Shown: positions 6,129 through 15,021 of the stretch, in pieces
Layout of the letters: every line of letters begins with the position of its first letter
How positions within the stretch are numbered: position 1 is the stretch's first letter
Source: Gammaproteobacteria bacterium
GTDB taxonomy: Bacteria; Pseudomonadota; Gammaproteobacteria; SZUA-140
Assembly: GCA_021648525.1 (NCBI GenBank)
Contig: JAKISP010000030.1
Coordinates: 1 to 47,797, forward strand
Direction: 5' to 3'
DNA: 47,797 bases
Made by a program: the position numbers and the translations under genes
The notes under the pieces: generated by a model
Told to the model about the DNA's origin: nothing
Databases searched by the model: none
The model's input: the letters and a program-made list of their open reading frames with translations, nothing else

Positions 6129-6686
6129 TTATTTTGCAAAGAGCTGCTTAATATCTAAACCGACGCCCGAAATATTCGGCTCTAAAATGATAGCGTCTGC
6201 TATACGCCTAAAGCCATTTTTGTTTATCTCTTTCGCAATTGAAAAACCAGATAGCTTTTTCTTTTCTCGAATGTCTTTGAAAATAGATTTAATCAGGTTA
6301 ATAACGTCATCAGTTGTTTTGCAAGCCTTCTTTAGAGGGATTATCAAGAGTTTATCTTTAAGTTCATCTGAGCCACTAAACTCGTCATAACTCTCTTTGA
6401 AATATGAAGGGGTTAATGTCGTTATCAATATCGCGGGTAGAGTTTCTCCTCCATCCTCTCCATTAATTCTGTGCCATGAGAAAACCTCATTTGCAAAATG
6501 TACCGGTTCAATACCTGCGACAACTACAGACCTTGTTTCGGAAGCCATTCTTGCCATATTTGTAAAATTGGCAACAAGTGCATCAGTCAGTGGTTCTTTC
6601 CACCCATAATCTAAAACATAGATAAAGTAATCTCTTCCATCAACGGTGTTTGGAAGATTTCCTAAATTATGTACATGCAATCCCAT
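6129..6686 (-). CDS. Hypothetical protein, first integron cassette
   Basis: 185 residues, no signal peptide or membrane segment. It begins MGLHVHNLGNLPNTVDGRDYFIYVLDYGW, has an ILITTLTPSYF segment near the middle, a lysine-rich helix (IKSIFKDIREKKKL) and ends ILEPNISGVGLDIKQLFAK. I do not recognise a characterised domain. A strong AAAGGAG ribosome site precedes the ATG, and 16 bases further upstream is a GTTAGCC core. The stop codon is one base from the GGCTAAC box of attC C, so this is a compact one-gene cassette in the attI-proximal position. Such cassettes often carry defence or interaction functions, but nothing here proves that. Confidence 0.6.
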   Translation of the reverse strand: MGLHVHNLGNLPNTVDGRDYFIYVLDYGWKEPLTDALVANFTNMARMASETRSVVVAGIEPVHFANEVFSWHRINGEDGGETLPAILITTLTPSYFKESYDEFSGSDELKDKLLIIPLKKACKTTDDVINLIKSIFKDIREKKKLSGFSIAKEINKNGFRRIADAIILEPNISGVGLDIKQLFAK

Positions 6687-6702
6687 GACGACTCCTTTTG
6701 AT

Positions 6703-6709
6703 GGCTAAC
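6703..6709 (-). other. attI-like core site (GTTAGCC)
   Basis: Read on the minus strand this is GTTAGCC, a perfect GTTRRRY integron core. It lies between the divergent integrase-like pseudogene (6841 rightward) and the first leftward cassette gene (6686), where attI is expected. A partner TGTAAC lies just beside it, giving TAAC-A-GTTA symmetry on the plus strand. Confidence 0.5.
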
Positions 6710-6713
6710 AGTT

Positions 6714-6764
6714 ACATAGACAGACGACTGTATTTCCCGGACATAGGCAGTCATCTGGCTATGT
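6714..6764. promoter_or_regulatory. 17-bp inverted repeat between attI-like core and integrase remnant
   Basis: ACATAGACAGACGACTG at 6714-6730 and CAGTCATCTGGCTATGT at 6748-6764 are complementary at 15 of 17 positions, with a 17-base spacer. It lies in the region where an integron keeps its integrase promoter and accessory integrase-binding sites. It could be an operator, an extended attI, or a relic of another element. No SOS box was seen. Confidence 0.35.
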
Positions 6765-6840
6765 CTATTTGAAATTTCAATGATCTCGTTACACACTTGC
6801 GATCAAGTAACACCCTGTTCACTGCTATAACGATCTAAGG

Positions 6841-7200
6841 ATGGCGCGTATGCAGAACGACCAAATTACCCATTTCCAGGGTAAATATATCATAAAATTA
6901 ATGCATTACAACGCTCCCGATAAATCGTGGCGCGGGTATGTGAAGCATATTGGGAATGACATCTAGGCTCACCAAAAGCTGCGACTTAAGCAGCATACTG
7001 AGCAATACCCGACTTAATACCTCAACGACTTAGACAGAAATGAGCACCTTCAAACATGGCAATTTAAGCAAGCCATCAATGCACTTCGAATGCTTTTTAT
7101 CGATATGATGGATGCCCCTGGGGCAGATAAATTTTCCTGGCGCCACGATGTCGAGGCAGCAACACCAGCGAACCATTCAACTATTGTGCGGGATATAATG
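6841..7200 (+). pseudogene. Integron integrase, N-terminal extension remnant
   Basis: One frame from the ATG at 6841 to 7200, interrupted by TAG at 6964 and TAA at 7015. After the second stop it reads YLNDLDRNEHLQTWQFKQAI, then ALRMLFIDMMDAPGADKF and HSTIVRD. This fits the N-terminal extension I remember from some gammaproteobacterial integron integrases (WQF.QA..ALR.LF.D...APWA..F.W, then H.TI.R). The catalytic tyrosine-recombinase domain is absent; the frame runs straight into an IS66 remnant. Position and direction, divergent from the cassettes with the attI-like core between, support intI. Family assignment rests on memory of the pattern. Confidence 0.55.
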
Positions 7201-7211
7201 CCGGATAATCA

Positions 7212-7461
7212 AACCACAAGCTCATCGATTATCTGGCCGATGGTCGCCTTGAGATTGATAATAACACCGCAGAGAATGCGATCCGGCCTTTTGTCATCGG
7301 GCGTAAAAACGGGTTGTTCAGCGCCTCAGTTAAAGGCATCAAAGCCTGTGCTAGCCTATATTCATGAGCGAGCGTGCAAAGCAAACGGACTGGAGCCGTA
7401 TGCTTACCTCAGGCATCTCTTCACCGAATTCCCAAAGGCCGAAACGGTAGCAGCCATGTAA
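7212..7461 (+). pseudogene. IS66-family transposase remnant (C-terminal part)
   Basis: Translation in the frame of 7221 gives LIDYLADGRLEIDNNTAENA, then IRPFVIGRKNGLFSASVKGI up to a TGA at 7353. A shift then gives ANGLEPYAYLRHLFTEFPKA and a stop at 7461. Together these are the hallmark IS66 TnpC segment (YL.DGRLEIDNN.AE.AIRPFVIGRKNWLFS...KANGLEPYAYLRH.FTELPKA). One frameshift, loss of the upstream part and lack of terminal repeats show that it is dead. It differs from the IS66 copies at the window ends, whose C-termini read LLPWN. Confidence 0.85.
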
Positions 7462-7512
7462 ATTGCGCCGGCACTGATTGACCACTCAGTACGATTTCAC
7501 TATGCTGGACGG

Positions 7513-7950
7513 ATGAAAATATCCCACTATATATTCGCGGTACTCATCGCCAGCACCCTGATGGCCACACCCGCCATCGCTTCAGACAAACCGCTACAGC
7601 AGCAGGTCGATGCACTCACTGAACGCCTCAGCGAACTGGAGCAACGCCTCATCTCCATCGAAAAAAGACCGACAACGGTGACTCGCACCACCATCATCAA
7701 AACCGATAACTCACTGCCACCACCCACCAATCCCGGTGAATGGCAAGATACCACCAACTGGATTCACCTCAAGGTCGGTATGGACTATCAGGATGTACGC
7801 GATTTGCTCGGTGAACCGCTCAAAATTCGCCGCGGTGCTTCTGAGTTCTGGTATTACACCGATAAAAAATTCGGCGGCCCTCATCTCAAGTTTCTCTTCA
7901 AAAAAGTGAACGCGTGGACAGCACCCGAAGGGATTGCGGGTACCGACTAA
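7513..7950 (+). CDS. Exported protein with coiled coil and SmpA/BamE-like domain
   Basis: 145 residues. Residues 1-23 are a signal peptide (MKISHYIFAVLIASTLMATPAIAS). Residues 25-52 form a heptad-like coiled coil (LQQQVDALTERLSELEQRL). The C-terminal half (VGMDYQDVRDLLGEPLKIRRGASEFWYYTD) resembles the small SmpA/OmlA (BamE-like) fold found in periplasmic and outer-membrane proteins. There is no lipobox cysteine, so it should be soluble in the periplasm. It lies 15 bases ahead of the DASS transporter in the same direction and may be co-transcribed with it. Role unknown. Confidence 0.7.
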   Translation: MKISHYIFAVLIASTLMATPAIASDKPLQQQVDALTERLSELEQRLISIEKRPTTVTRTTIIKTDNSLPPPTNPGEWQDTTNWIHLKVGMDYQDVRDLLGEPLKIRRGASEFWYYTDKKFGGPHLKFLFKKVNAWTAPEGIAGTD

Positions 7951-7965
7951 ACCCTTCCGCTCACA

Positions 7966-9417
7966 ATGATAAAACGCGTTAGACAGATCGCGCTACTACT
8001 CGGCCCTGCCCTTGGGCTATCGATAGCCGCCTTTGTCGATATCCCAGGTCACCCATATGCGGCCTCAATGCTCGGCGTAGTGGTGTGGATGGCAATCTGG
8101 TGGCTGAGTGAATGTGTACCACTCGCCATCACCGCACTGCTACCGCTGATCACCTTTCCATTGATGGGCATCGCCACTGCCAGAGAGACGGCCCCACGCT
8201 ACATGGGCAGTATCATGTTTCTCTTCATCGGGGGCTTTTTGATTGCACAGGCGATGGAGCGCACCGGACTGCATCAGCGCATCGCACTGGTGATCCTGTC
8301 ACACCTGCATGGCAGCCCATTTCAGATATTAATCGGTTTTGCCCTCTCCACCGCGTTTCTTTCGATGTGGATCTCAAACACAGCCACTACCATGTTGATG
8401 GCCACCATTGCGATCGCGGTCCTGACGCGCCTCGACAAAGTCTTCGACGGCAAAACAATGGTGGTGATGGCGAGCACGCTACTACTCACCATTGCCTACT
8501 CTGCCAACATTGGCGGCATGGGCACCCCGGTAGGCACCGTGCCGAACCTGGTCTTCCTCGAAAACATGCGCGCTGCCGCACCTGATGATGTTCCCAGCTT
8601 TTTAGAATGGATGATGGTCGGCGTGCCGATGGTGATCGTCGGCATCACCATTGTGGTCTTTTATCTAGGGCGCCGCGTACGTAACCTGAGTTGGTCAAAC
8701 GCCGCGGTCGAGGGGATTGCGGACGAACTAAAAAGCCTCGGCACCATGCGCCGCGATGAACGCTTTGTTGCCTGGGTACTGGGCCTCACCGCCATCGCGT
8801 GGATGACCCGCAAAGGGATTCAGGGCGAAGGGATCAACATCCCCGGCTGGGCATCACTGCTGCCCTATGATGGGGTTGATGACGGCACTGTGGCGATCGT
8901 TGCGGCATTGATTCTCTTTCTGGTGCCGATTCGTGATGGCAAGCCGATCATGGATAAAACCACCATCGGGCGTCTGCCGTGGGACATCATCCTGCTGCTC
9001 GGCGGTGGTTTTGCCCTCGCTATGGGGATGAAAAACTCCGGCCTCTCATTCTGGATAGGCGATCAGCTGCAATTTTTTAGCGCGGTGCCACTGCCACTGA
9101 TGCTACTCGGTATCGCGTTGGTGATTGTCTTCCTCACAGAGGTCACCAGTAATACCGCCACGACGCAGGTGATGCTACCGGTGCTGGCGGCCGTCGCCAT
9201 CGCCAGTGACCATGACGTTACGCAACTGCTACTCACCGCGACGCTCGCCGCCTCATGTGCCTTTATGCTGCCAGTGGCCACGCCGCCCAATGCAATCATC
9301 TTTGGCACCGATCGGGTGTCGATGGGCGAGATGATCAAAGCCGGTTTTCGCCTCAACCTGGTCTTTCCACTGGTAGTACTGGCCGCCGTTCTGGCGCTAC
9401 GCCCACTTATGCCGTAA
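7966..9417 (+). CDS. DASS/SLC13-family anion:sodium symporter
   Basis: 483 residues with about 11-13 hydrophobic segments along its length. Two copies of the SNT signature that forms the sodium and substrate site in the DASS family (VcINDY-like) are present: WISNTATTMLM near residue 140 and VTSNTATTQVM near 390. IGGMGTPVGTVPNLVF and MLPVATPPNAIIFGTDRV are the companion motifs after each SNT. Family members carry C4-dicarboxylates, citrate or sulfate into the cell with sodium; the substrate cannot be told from sequence. The length is normal. Confidence 0.88.
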   Translation: MIKRVRQIALLLGPALGLSIAAFVDIPGHPYAASMLGVVVWMAIWWLSECVPLAITALLPLITFPLMGIATARETAPRYMGSIMFLFIGGFLIAQAMERTGLHQRIALVILSHLHGSPFQILIGFALSTAFLSMWISNTATTMLMATIAIAVLTRLDKVFDGKTMVVMASTLLLTIAYSANIGGMGTPVGTVPNLVFLENMRAAAPDDVPSFLEWMMVGVPMVIVGITIVVFYLGRRVRNLSWSNAAVEGIADELKSLGTMRRDERFVAWVLGLTAIAWMTRKGIQGEGINIPGWASLLPYDGVDDGTVAIVAALILFLVPIRDGKPIMDKTTIGRLPWDIILLLGGGFALAMGMKNSGLSFWIGDQLQFFSAVPLPLMLLGIALVIVFLTEVTSNTATTQVMLPVLAAVAIASDHDVTQLLLTATLAASCAFMLPVATPPNAIIFGTDRVSMGEMIKAGFRLNLVFPLVVLAAVLALRPLMP

Positions 9418-9599
9418 AGGCTATTAATCTGTTAAATTCCGGTGATCTTCTTCGATTCTGTCGTAATCTCCACGGATCTAGACAAAATCCTCCAAATGGT
9501 GCTAAATTAGCTTCATAGCGAGTGGATTTATCTAAAAACCACCAGTTAATAGCAATTTAACGGGATTTAGCAGGACTTAACGGGACAATAACCACACTG

Positions 9600-10043
9600 A
9601 TGGCTAAGTTACTCATTTTAAACGGCCCCAATCTAAACCTGCTTGGCGTGCGAGAAACCAGGCACTACGGCAACGACACACTAGCCACTATCAATCAGCG
9701 CCTCGAAAGCGCCGCACAGGCCGCAGGGCATACGCTCACCAGCTTTCAAAGTAATGCTGAACATGAGCTGGTCGATCAGGTACAAGCAGCAAAAAAGAAT
9801 GATGTTGCCTTTATCATCATCAACCCTGCCGCCTTCACCCATACCAGTGTTGCGATTCGGGATGCATTTAGCGCCACCCACATCCCATTTATTGAGATTC
9901 ATCTTTCAAACGTCCACGCACGAGAAGAATTCAGACAGCACTCCTTCTTCTCAGATATTGCGGTGGGTGTGATCTGCGGGTTCGGGCCAATTGGCTACGA
10001 GCTAGCACTACAGGCCGCAATTAAGCGACTTGAAACAGACTAA
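9600..10043 (+). CDS. aroQ: 3-dehydroquinate dehydratase, type II
   Basis: 147 residues, the normal size of the dodecameric type II enzyme. It converts 3-dehydroquinate to 3-dehydroshikimate in the shikimate pathway. The N-terminus [16 protein letters not shown] and the YG after it give the catalytic Arg and Tyr of the flexible loop. [19 protein letters not shown] and [16 protein letters not shown] are the remaining signature blocks with the catalytic His. It is first in the aroQ-accB-accC series, 32 bases before accB, an arrangement common in proteobacteria. The 182-base gap upstream shows no gene and may hold the promoter. Confidence 0.95.
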   Translation: MAKLLILNGPNLNLLGVRETRHYGNDTLATINQRLESAAQAAGHTLTSFQSNAEHELVDQVQAAKKNDVAFIIINPAAFTHTSVAIRDAFSATHIPFIEIHLSNVHAREEFRQHSFFSDIAVGVICGFGPIGYELALQAAIKRLETD

Positions 10044-10075
10044 AACTTAATCATTAATTTTTAAAGAGCGCCCTA

Positions 10076-10525
10076 ATGGACATACGAAAAATAAAGAAAC
10101 TGATAGAGCTGCTTGAAGAGTCAGATCTCGCAGAGATCGAAATTCATGAAGATAAAGAATCGGTGCGCATTAGCCGCACCAGCCAGGTGGTTGCCGCTCA
10201 ATCTGCAATGATTATGGCACCACCTCAAGTTGCCGCACCAGCACCTCAGACAGCAGCAGAACCCGTAGCCAAAGCAGAAGCTGTCGCCAACGGCAACCCG
10301 ATTACCGCGCCAATGGTGGGCACCTTCTACCGTTCAGCAACACCGGGTGCAAAACCATTTGCTGAAGTGGGCCAGCGCGTCAACGTTGGCGACACTCTGT
10401 GCATCATTGAAGCGATGAAGATGCTAAACCAGATTGAAGCCGATAAGGCGGGTGTGATTATCGATGTTCTTGTTGAGAACGGGCAGCCAGTTGAATATGG
10501 CGAAACCCTTTTCATCGTTGAATAA
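10076..10525 (+). CDS. accB: Biotin carboxyl carrier protein of acetyl-CoA carboxylase
   Basis: 149 residues. The N-terminal helical part ([21 protein letters not shown]) is followed by an Ala/Pro/Gln-rich linker at about residues 38-72, then the biotinyl domain. The biotin attachment motif EAMKM has its lysine at residue 115. [20 protein letters not shown] is the typical thumb-bearing start of the domain in the E. coli type. The product carries biotin between AccC and the AccA/AccD carboxyltransferase in malonyl-CoA synthesis. It is followed 15 bases later by accC, so the two are surely one transcript. Confidence 0.96.
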   Translation: MDIRKIKKLIELLEESDLAEIEIHEDKESVRISRTSQVVAAQSAMIMAPPQVAAPAPQTAAEPVAKAEAVANGNPITAPMVGTFYRSATPGAKPFAEVGQRVNVGDTLCIIEAMKMLNQIEADKAGVIIDVLVENGQPVEYGETLFIVE

Positions 10526-10540
10526 TTCGGGATAGCTGCC

Positions 10541-11890
10541 ATGTTTGAAAAGATCGTTATCGCCAACCGAGGCGAAATTGGCCTACGCATTCTGCGCGCC
10601 TGCCGTGAACTCGGGATTAAAACAGTTGCCGCACATTCATCTGCCGACCGCGACCTGAAACATGTGCGCCTTGCGGATGAGTCTGTCTGCATCGGCCCAC
10701 CGGCATCGATCGACAGCTATCTCAACGTACCCGCGATCATCAGCGCGGCTGAGGTGACCGACGCCGTTGCGATCCACCCTGGCTATGGCTTCCTCTCCGA
10801 GAATGCCGACTTTGCCGAACGTGTTGAGCAGAGCGGCTTTGTTTTTATCGGGCCACGGCCCGACACCATTCGCACCATGGGTGACAAGATTGCCGCCATC
10901 AGTGCGATGAAAAAGAGCGGTGTTCCTTGCGTACCCGGTTCCGACGGCCCGCTTGGCGACGATTCCGAGACCAACCTGGCGCTGGCACGTGAGATCGGTT
11001 ACCCGGTGATCATCAAGGCCGCAGGCGGTGGTGGCGGGCGTGGCATGCGCGTAGTGCATAGCGATGCGGCACTTAACAATGCCGTTGCACTCACCCGTGC
11101 CGAAGCCGGTAGTGCCTTTGGTAATGACACCCTCTACATGGAAAAATACCTGGAAAATCCGCGTCATGTTGAGATCCAGGTGCTCTCTGATTCACACGGC
11201 AACGCGATTCACCTCGGTGAGCGCGACTGTTCAATGCAGCGCCGCCATCAAAAGGTCGTTGAAGAGGCACCCGCGCCGGGTATCAGCGAGGAGCTACGCA
11301 ACCAGATTGGTGAGGTTTGCGCCAATGCCTGCCGCGAGCTAGGTTACCTCGGTGCAGGTACCTTTGAGTTCCTTTACGAAAACGACAAGTTCTACTTTAT
11401 CGAGATGAATACTCGCCTGCAGGTAGAGCACCCTGTCACCGAGATGGTGACCGGTGTCGACCTGGTGAAAGAGCAGCTGCGTATCGCATCGGGTGAAGAG
11501 CTAGCCTACAGACAGAGCGATATCGTACTCAGGGGGCATGCCATCGAGTGCCGTATCAACGCGGAAGACCCAAAAAATTTCACCCCATCTCCCGGCAAGG
11601 TCACCCAGTTTCACCAGCCAGGTGGCCCCGGTGTGCGTGTCGATACCCATCTCTACAATGGCTACACCGTGCCACCTTATTACGACTCGATGATCGGCAA
11701 AGTGATCACCCATGGTAATTCACGCACCTCGGCCATTAACCGTATGCGCACTGCGCTGGGCGAGTTAGTGATCGAAGGGATCACCACCAATACCCAGCTG
11801 CACCGCGACATCATGAATGACCCTCATTTCCAGGAAGGCGGAACCAACATCCATTATCTGGAGAAGAAGCTGGCAAAGGCCAACAGCTAG
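10541..11890 (+). CDS. accC: Biotin carboxylase subunit of acetyl-CoA carboxylase
   Basis: 449 residues, standard length. The start [25 protein letters not shown] is the family's biotin carboxylase N-terminal domain. The ATP-grasp domain shows the glycine-rich loop [12 protein letters not shown], then [21 protein letters not shown] and [16 protein letters not shown] with catalytic residues. It carboxylates the biotin on AccB using ATP and bicarbonate. It ends the aroQ-accB-accC unit and is followed by a hairpin at 11904-11934. In many gammaproteobacteria prmA, dusB and fis come next; here they start 12 kb further on. Confidence 0.97.
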   Translation: MFEKIVIANRGEIGLRILRACRELGIKTVAAHSSADRDLKHVRLADESVCIGPPASIDSYLNVPAIISAAEVTDAVAIHPGYGFLSENADFAERVEQSGFVFIGPRPDTIRTMGDKIAAISAMKKSGVPCVPGSDGPLGDDSETNLALAREIGYPVIIKAAGGGGGRGMRVVHSDAALNNAVALTRAEAGSAFGNDTLYMEKYLENPRHVEIQVLSDSHGNAIHLGERDCSMQRRHQKVVEEAPAPGISEELRNQIGEVCANACRELGYLGAGTFEFLYENDKFYFIEMNTRLQVEHPVTEMVTGVDLVKEQLRIASGEELAYRQSDIVLRGHAIECRINAEDPKNFTPSPGKVTQFHQPGGPGVRVDTHLYNGYTVPPYYDSMIGKVITHGNSRTSAINRMRTALGELVIEGITTNTQLHRDIMNDPHFQEGGTNIHYLEKKLAKANS

Positions 11891-11903
11891 CCCTTAGACA
11901 CCA

Positions 11904-11940
11904 CATCCCGTACCTGAGCCTCAGGTATGGGATGATCTTT
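11904..11940 (+). terminator. Probable terminator after accC
   Basis: CATCCCGTACCTGA (11904-11917), loop GCC, then TCAGGTATGGGATG (11921-11934): a 14-bp stem with one G-T pair, followed by ATCTTTCTC. The U tract is short, so termination may be partial. It separates the aroQ-accBC unit from the ABC-F gene. Confidence 0.6.
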
Positions 11941-12018
11941 CTCACGGCATATCCATGCAATGTGCGATAATCGCGCCACATTAATCCTTGCACGACCGAA
12001 TACGGAACACCCTGAACC

Positions 12019-13899
12019 ATGGCAATTATCACCCTACGCGCCGTTAATCTCGGCTTTGGCGGCCCTGCACTGCTCGAACATATCGATCTAAAGATCGAGC
12101 GTGGTGAACGCCTCTGCCTCGTTGGCCGCAACGGTACCGGCAAATCGACCTTAATGAAATTGATCGCAGGTGAGATTAAGGCCGACGAAGGCGAGACTGT
12201 CTATAAACAGGGGATCAACATCACCCGCCTTACGCAGGAAATACCGCGTGACCTCTCCGGCACCATCTTTGATATCGTCGCCGAAGGGCTCGGCGAACAA
12301 GGCAAACTACTGGCCGAGTTCCACCACATCAGTCATGAGCTGGCGCACGATACGAGTGACAAAATCATGAAACGTTTTGAGCAGGTACAACATGAGCTGG
12401 AAGCGTGTGGTGGCTGGGAAGTGGATCAAAAAGTCACCGCCACGCTGACCCGCATGCAGCTTGATCCCGACATGGAATTCAGCGCACTCTCGGGCGGACT
12501 AAAACGCCGCGTGTTGCTGGCACGTGCGCTGGTAAACAATCCCGATCTATTGATGCTTGATGAGCCAACTAATCATCTCGACATTGAAGCCATTCGCTGG
12601 CTGGAAACGTTCCTGCTCGATTTCGACGGCACATTGCTATTTGTGACACATGATCGCGCACTATTAAAAAAACTGGCAACACGCATCATCGAACTGGATC
12701 GTGGTCGCCTCACCAGCTGGCCCGGTAACTATGAGACCTATCTGCAACGTAAGCAGGAAGCACTTGATGCTGAAGCAACCGAACACGCATTGTTTGATAA
12801 AAAGCTCGCGCAGGAAGAGGTATGGATTCGCCAGGGGATCAAAGCACGTCGTACCCGTAACGAAGGCCGTGTGCGCGCACTGGAAGAGATGCGCCAACAA
12901 CATAGCGACCGTCGTAAAAAGATGGGCACCGTGCGGATGGAACTGCAGGGCGGTGCCAATTCCGGCAAGCTGGTGGTTGAAGCCGACCATATCTGTCAGG
13001 CCTATGGCGATAAAACTATCATCAAAGATTTTTCCACCGTTATTTTACGGGGCGATAAAATCGGCATCCTCGGCCCTAACGGCGCAGGTAAAACCACGTT
13101 ACTGAAAGCACTACTGGGTGAAGAAGAACCGAAGTCAGGCACGATTAAACTTGGTACCAAAATTGAGGTTGCCTATTTTGATCAACATCGTTCCGTGCTT
13201 GATGAATCAAAGAGCGTGATCGACAACCTCGCCCAGGGCAGCGACAAGGTGACGATAAACGGCGTTGAGCGTCACATCATCAGCTACCTGCAGGACTTTC
13301 TCTTTTCACCCGAACGTGCGCGCACACCAGTGAAGGCGCTCTCGGGTGGTGAACGTAATCGCCTGTTATTAGCACGCCTTTTCACCAGGCCCGCTAATCT
13401 GCTCATCATGGATGAGCCGACCAATGATCTCGATATAGAAACACTCGAACTGCTTGAAGAGCTGCTACTAAACTACAAAGGCACACTCTTACTGGTTAGC
13501 CATGATCGTGCCTTTATCAATAATGTCATCACTAGCACGCTGGTGTTTGAAGGTGATGGCATGATCAACGAATATGTCGGTGGTTACGACGACTGGTTAC
13601 GCCAGAAGTCAGATACCCAACCTGCGGTATCGACTAAAAAGGCCAAAACACAGGCCAACAACACACCAAAGACCGAGCAAAAGAAAAAGCTCAGTTATAA
13701 AGACCAGCGTGAACTTGATACGCTGCCAAAAAAAATCGAAAAACTAGAAGATGAACAAAGTGAGCTGATGGAGAAACTAGGCGACCCCGATTTTTACCAG
13801 CAACAAGGTGATGTTGTGGCGAAAACCAATGAGCGAATTGCTGAGATCGAAGCGGAACTTGTCATCTGTTATCAACGCTGGGAAACGCTGGACGCATAA
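12019..13899 (+). CDS. uup: ABC-F family ATPase, Uup type
   Basis: 626 residues. Two ABC ATPase domains: Walker A GRNGTGKST near residue 37 and GPNGAGKTT near 355; signatures LSGGLKRRV and LSGGERNRL; Walker B LLMLDEPTNHLD and LLIMDEPTNDLD. An inter-domain linker rich in charged helix (about 240-300) and a C-terminal coiled coil (about 560-626, KKKLSYKDQRELDTLPKKIEKLEDE) identify the Uup branch. No membrane segments are present. ABC-F proteins act on ribosomes; Uup has also been linked to precise excision of transposons and branched DNA. The stop is 11 bases from the next gene. Confidence 0.9.
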   Translation: MAIITLRAVNLGFGGPALLEHIDLKIERGERLCLVGRNGTGKSTLMKLIAGEIKADEGETVYKQGINITRLTQEIPRDLSGTIFDIVAEGLGEQGKLLAEFHHISHELAHDTSDKIMKRFEQVQHELEACGGWEVDQKVTATLTRMQLDPDMEFSALSGGLKRRVLLARALVNNPDLLMLDEPTNHLDIEAIRWLETFLLDFDGTLLFVTHDRALLKKLATRIIELDRGRLTSWPGNYETYLQRKQEALDAEATEHALFDKKLAQEEVWIRQGIKARRTRNEGRVRALEEMRQQHSDRRKKMGTVRMELQGGANSGKLVVEADHICQAYGDKTIIKDFSTVILRGDKIGILGPNGAGKTTLLKALLGEEEPKSGTIKLGTKIEVAYFDQHRSVLDESKSVIDNLAQGSDKVTINGVERHIISYLQDFLFSPERARTPVKALSGGERNRLLLARLFTRPANLLIMDEPTNDLDIETLELLEELLLNYKGTLLLVSHDRAFINNVITSTLVFEGDGMINEYVGGYDDWLRQKSDTQPAVSTKKAKTQANNTPKTEQKKKLSYKDQRELDTLPKKIEKLEDEQSELMEKLGDPDFYQQQGDVVAKTNERIAEIEAELVICYQRWETLDA

Positions 13900-13910
13900 C
13901 CAACATCATC

Positions 13911-14906
13911 ATGACGGATAACAAAGACAATGAATCCTATGCCGCACTTGGCCCCGATACGATTCTGGATGCGGTTGAAAGCCTGGGCTATCACTGCAAC
14001 GGCCAGTTTCTTGCGCTTAACAGTTATGAAAATCGTGTCTATCAGGTCGGCATTGAAGATCAAGAACCACTGATCGCCAAGTTCTATCGCCCTGCGCGCT
14101 GGAGTAATGAGGCGATCATCGAAGAGCATGAATTTACCCTGGCATTGAGTGATCTTGAGATTCCGGTGATTGCACCCATCGCAGACAAAGAGGGTATCAC
14201 CTTACATTGTCATAACGGTTTTCGGTTTACACTATCACTCCGTCGCGGTGGCCGCTCACCAGAACTCGACGACCCCGAACACCTGGAACAGATGGGGCGC
14301 TTTATGGCACGCATTCATAACATGGGCGCGGCACATCCGTTCAAACATCGCCCGACATTGAACATCGAGAACTTCGGCGTCGATTCATACCAATACCTAT
14401 TGGGTAAAGGGTTTGTACCCGAAGGTCTCACCGACGCCTATCGTTCGCTGGCCGAAGACCTGATTACACGCGTGCGTACCTGCTATGCCGCCGCTGGCGA
14501 TGTCGAGATCATTCGACTACACGGCGACATGCACCCCGGTAATGTCCTATGGCGTGACAATGGCCCCCACATTGTTGACTTTGATGACGCACGCATGGGG
14601 CCAGCCATTCAGGATATCTGGATGTTTCTCTCCGGTGACAGACCATACATGACCGCACGCCTTGCCGATTTTCTAAACGGCTATATCGAATTTCGCGAGT
14701 TCGATCCAAAAGAACTACACCTGCTCGAAGCACTGCGCACATTAAGGATGATGCACTACGCAGCGTGGATCGCACGCCGCTGGAACGATCCTGCCTTTCC
14801 GCAAGCATTTCCATGGTTCAACACAGGCCGTTATTGGGATGATCATATTCTTGCGCTACGTGAACAGGCGGCATTGATGGATGAGCCGCCGTTGGTCTGG
14901 GATTAG
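13911..14906 (+). CDS. srkA: Stress response kinase A (YihE/SrkA), Ser/Thr kinase of the APH fold
   Basis: 331 residues. RLHGDMHPGNVLW (about 202-214) is the Brenner-type catalytic loop and HIVDFDDARMGP (about 220-231) the metal-binding DFD of aminoglycoside-phosphotransferase-like kinases. The N-terminal lobe NSYENRVYQVGIEDQEPLIAKFYRPARWS carries the ATP-binding Lys. These match YihE/SrkA, a cytoplasmic protein kinase that in E. coli protects against stress-induced cell death. It starts 11 bases after uup, so they are likely one unit. Confidence 0.9.
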   Translation: MTDNKDNESYAALGPDTILDAVESLGYHCNGQFLALNSYENRVYQVGIEDQEPLIAKFYRPARWSNEAIIEEHEFTLALSDLEIPVIAPIADKEGITLHCHNGFRFTLSLRRGGRSPELDDPEHLEQMGRFMARIHNMGAAHPFKHRPTLNIENFGVDSYQYLLGKGFVPEGLTDAYRSLAEDLITRVRTCYAAAGDVEIIRLHGDMHPGNVLWRDNGPHIVDFDDARMGPAIQDIWMFLSGDRPYMTARLADFLNGYIEFREFDPKELHLLEALRTLRMMHYAAWIARRWNDPAFPQAFPWFNTGRYWDDHILALREQAALMDEPPLVWD

Positions 14907-15021
14907 CTTAACAAGGCATTACATCCACTTCACTCATGTGAGTCATGACAATTTCGTTTCTTGAGGAGATAGTGTGATGGATTGCCTTTTTTTAGCGGCA
15001 ACTAAATATCTAAACAAGAAT

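Noticed and set aside
9418-9599. Possible riboswitch or leader ahead of aroQ
   Set aside because: No recognised aptamer pattern or leader peptide; only a plain intergenic region.
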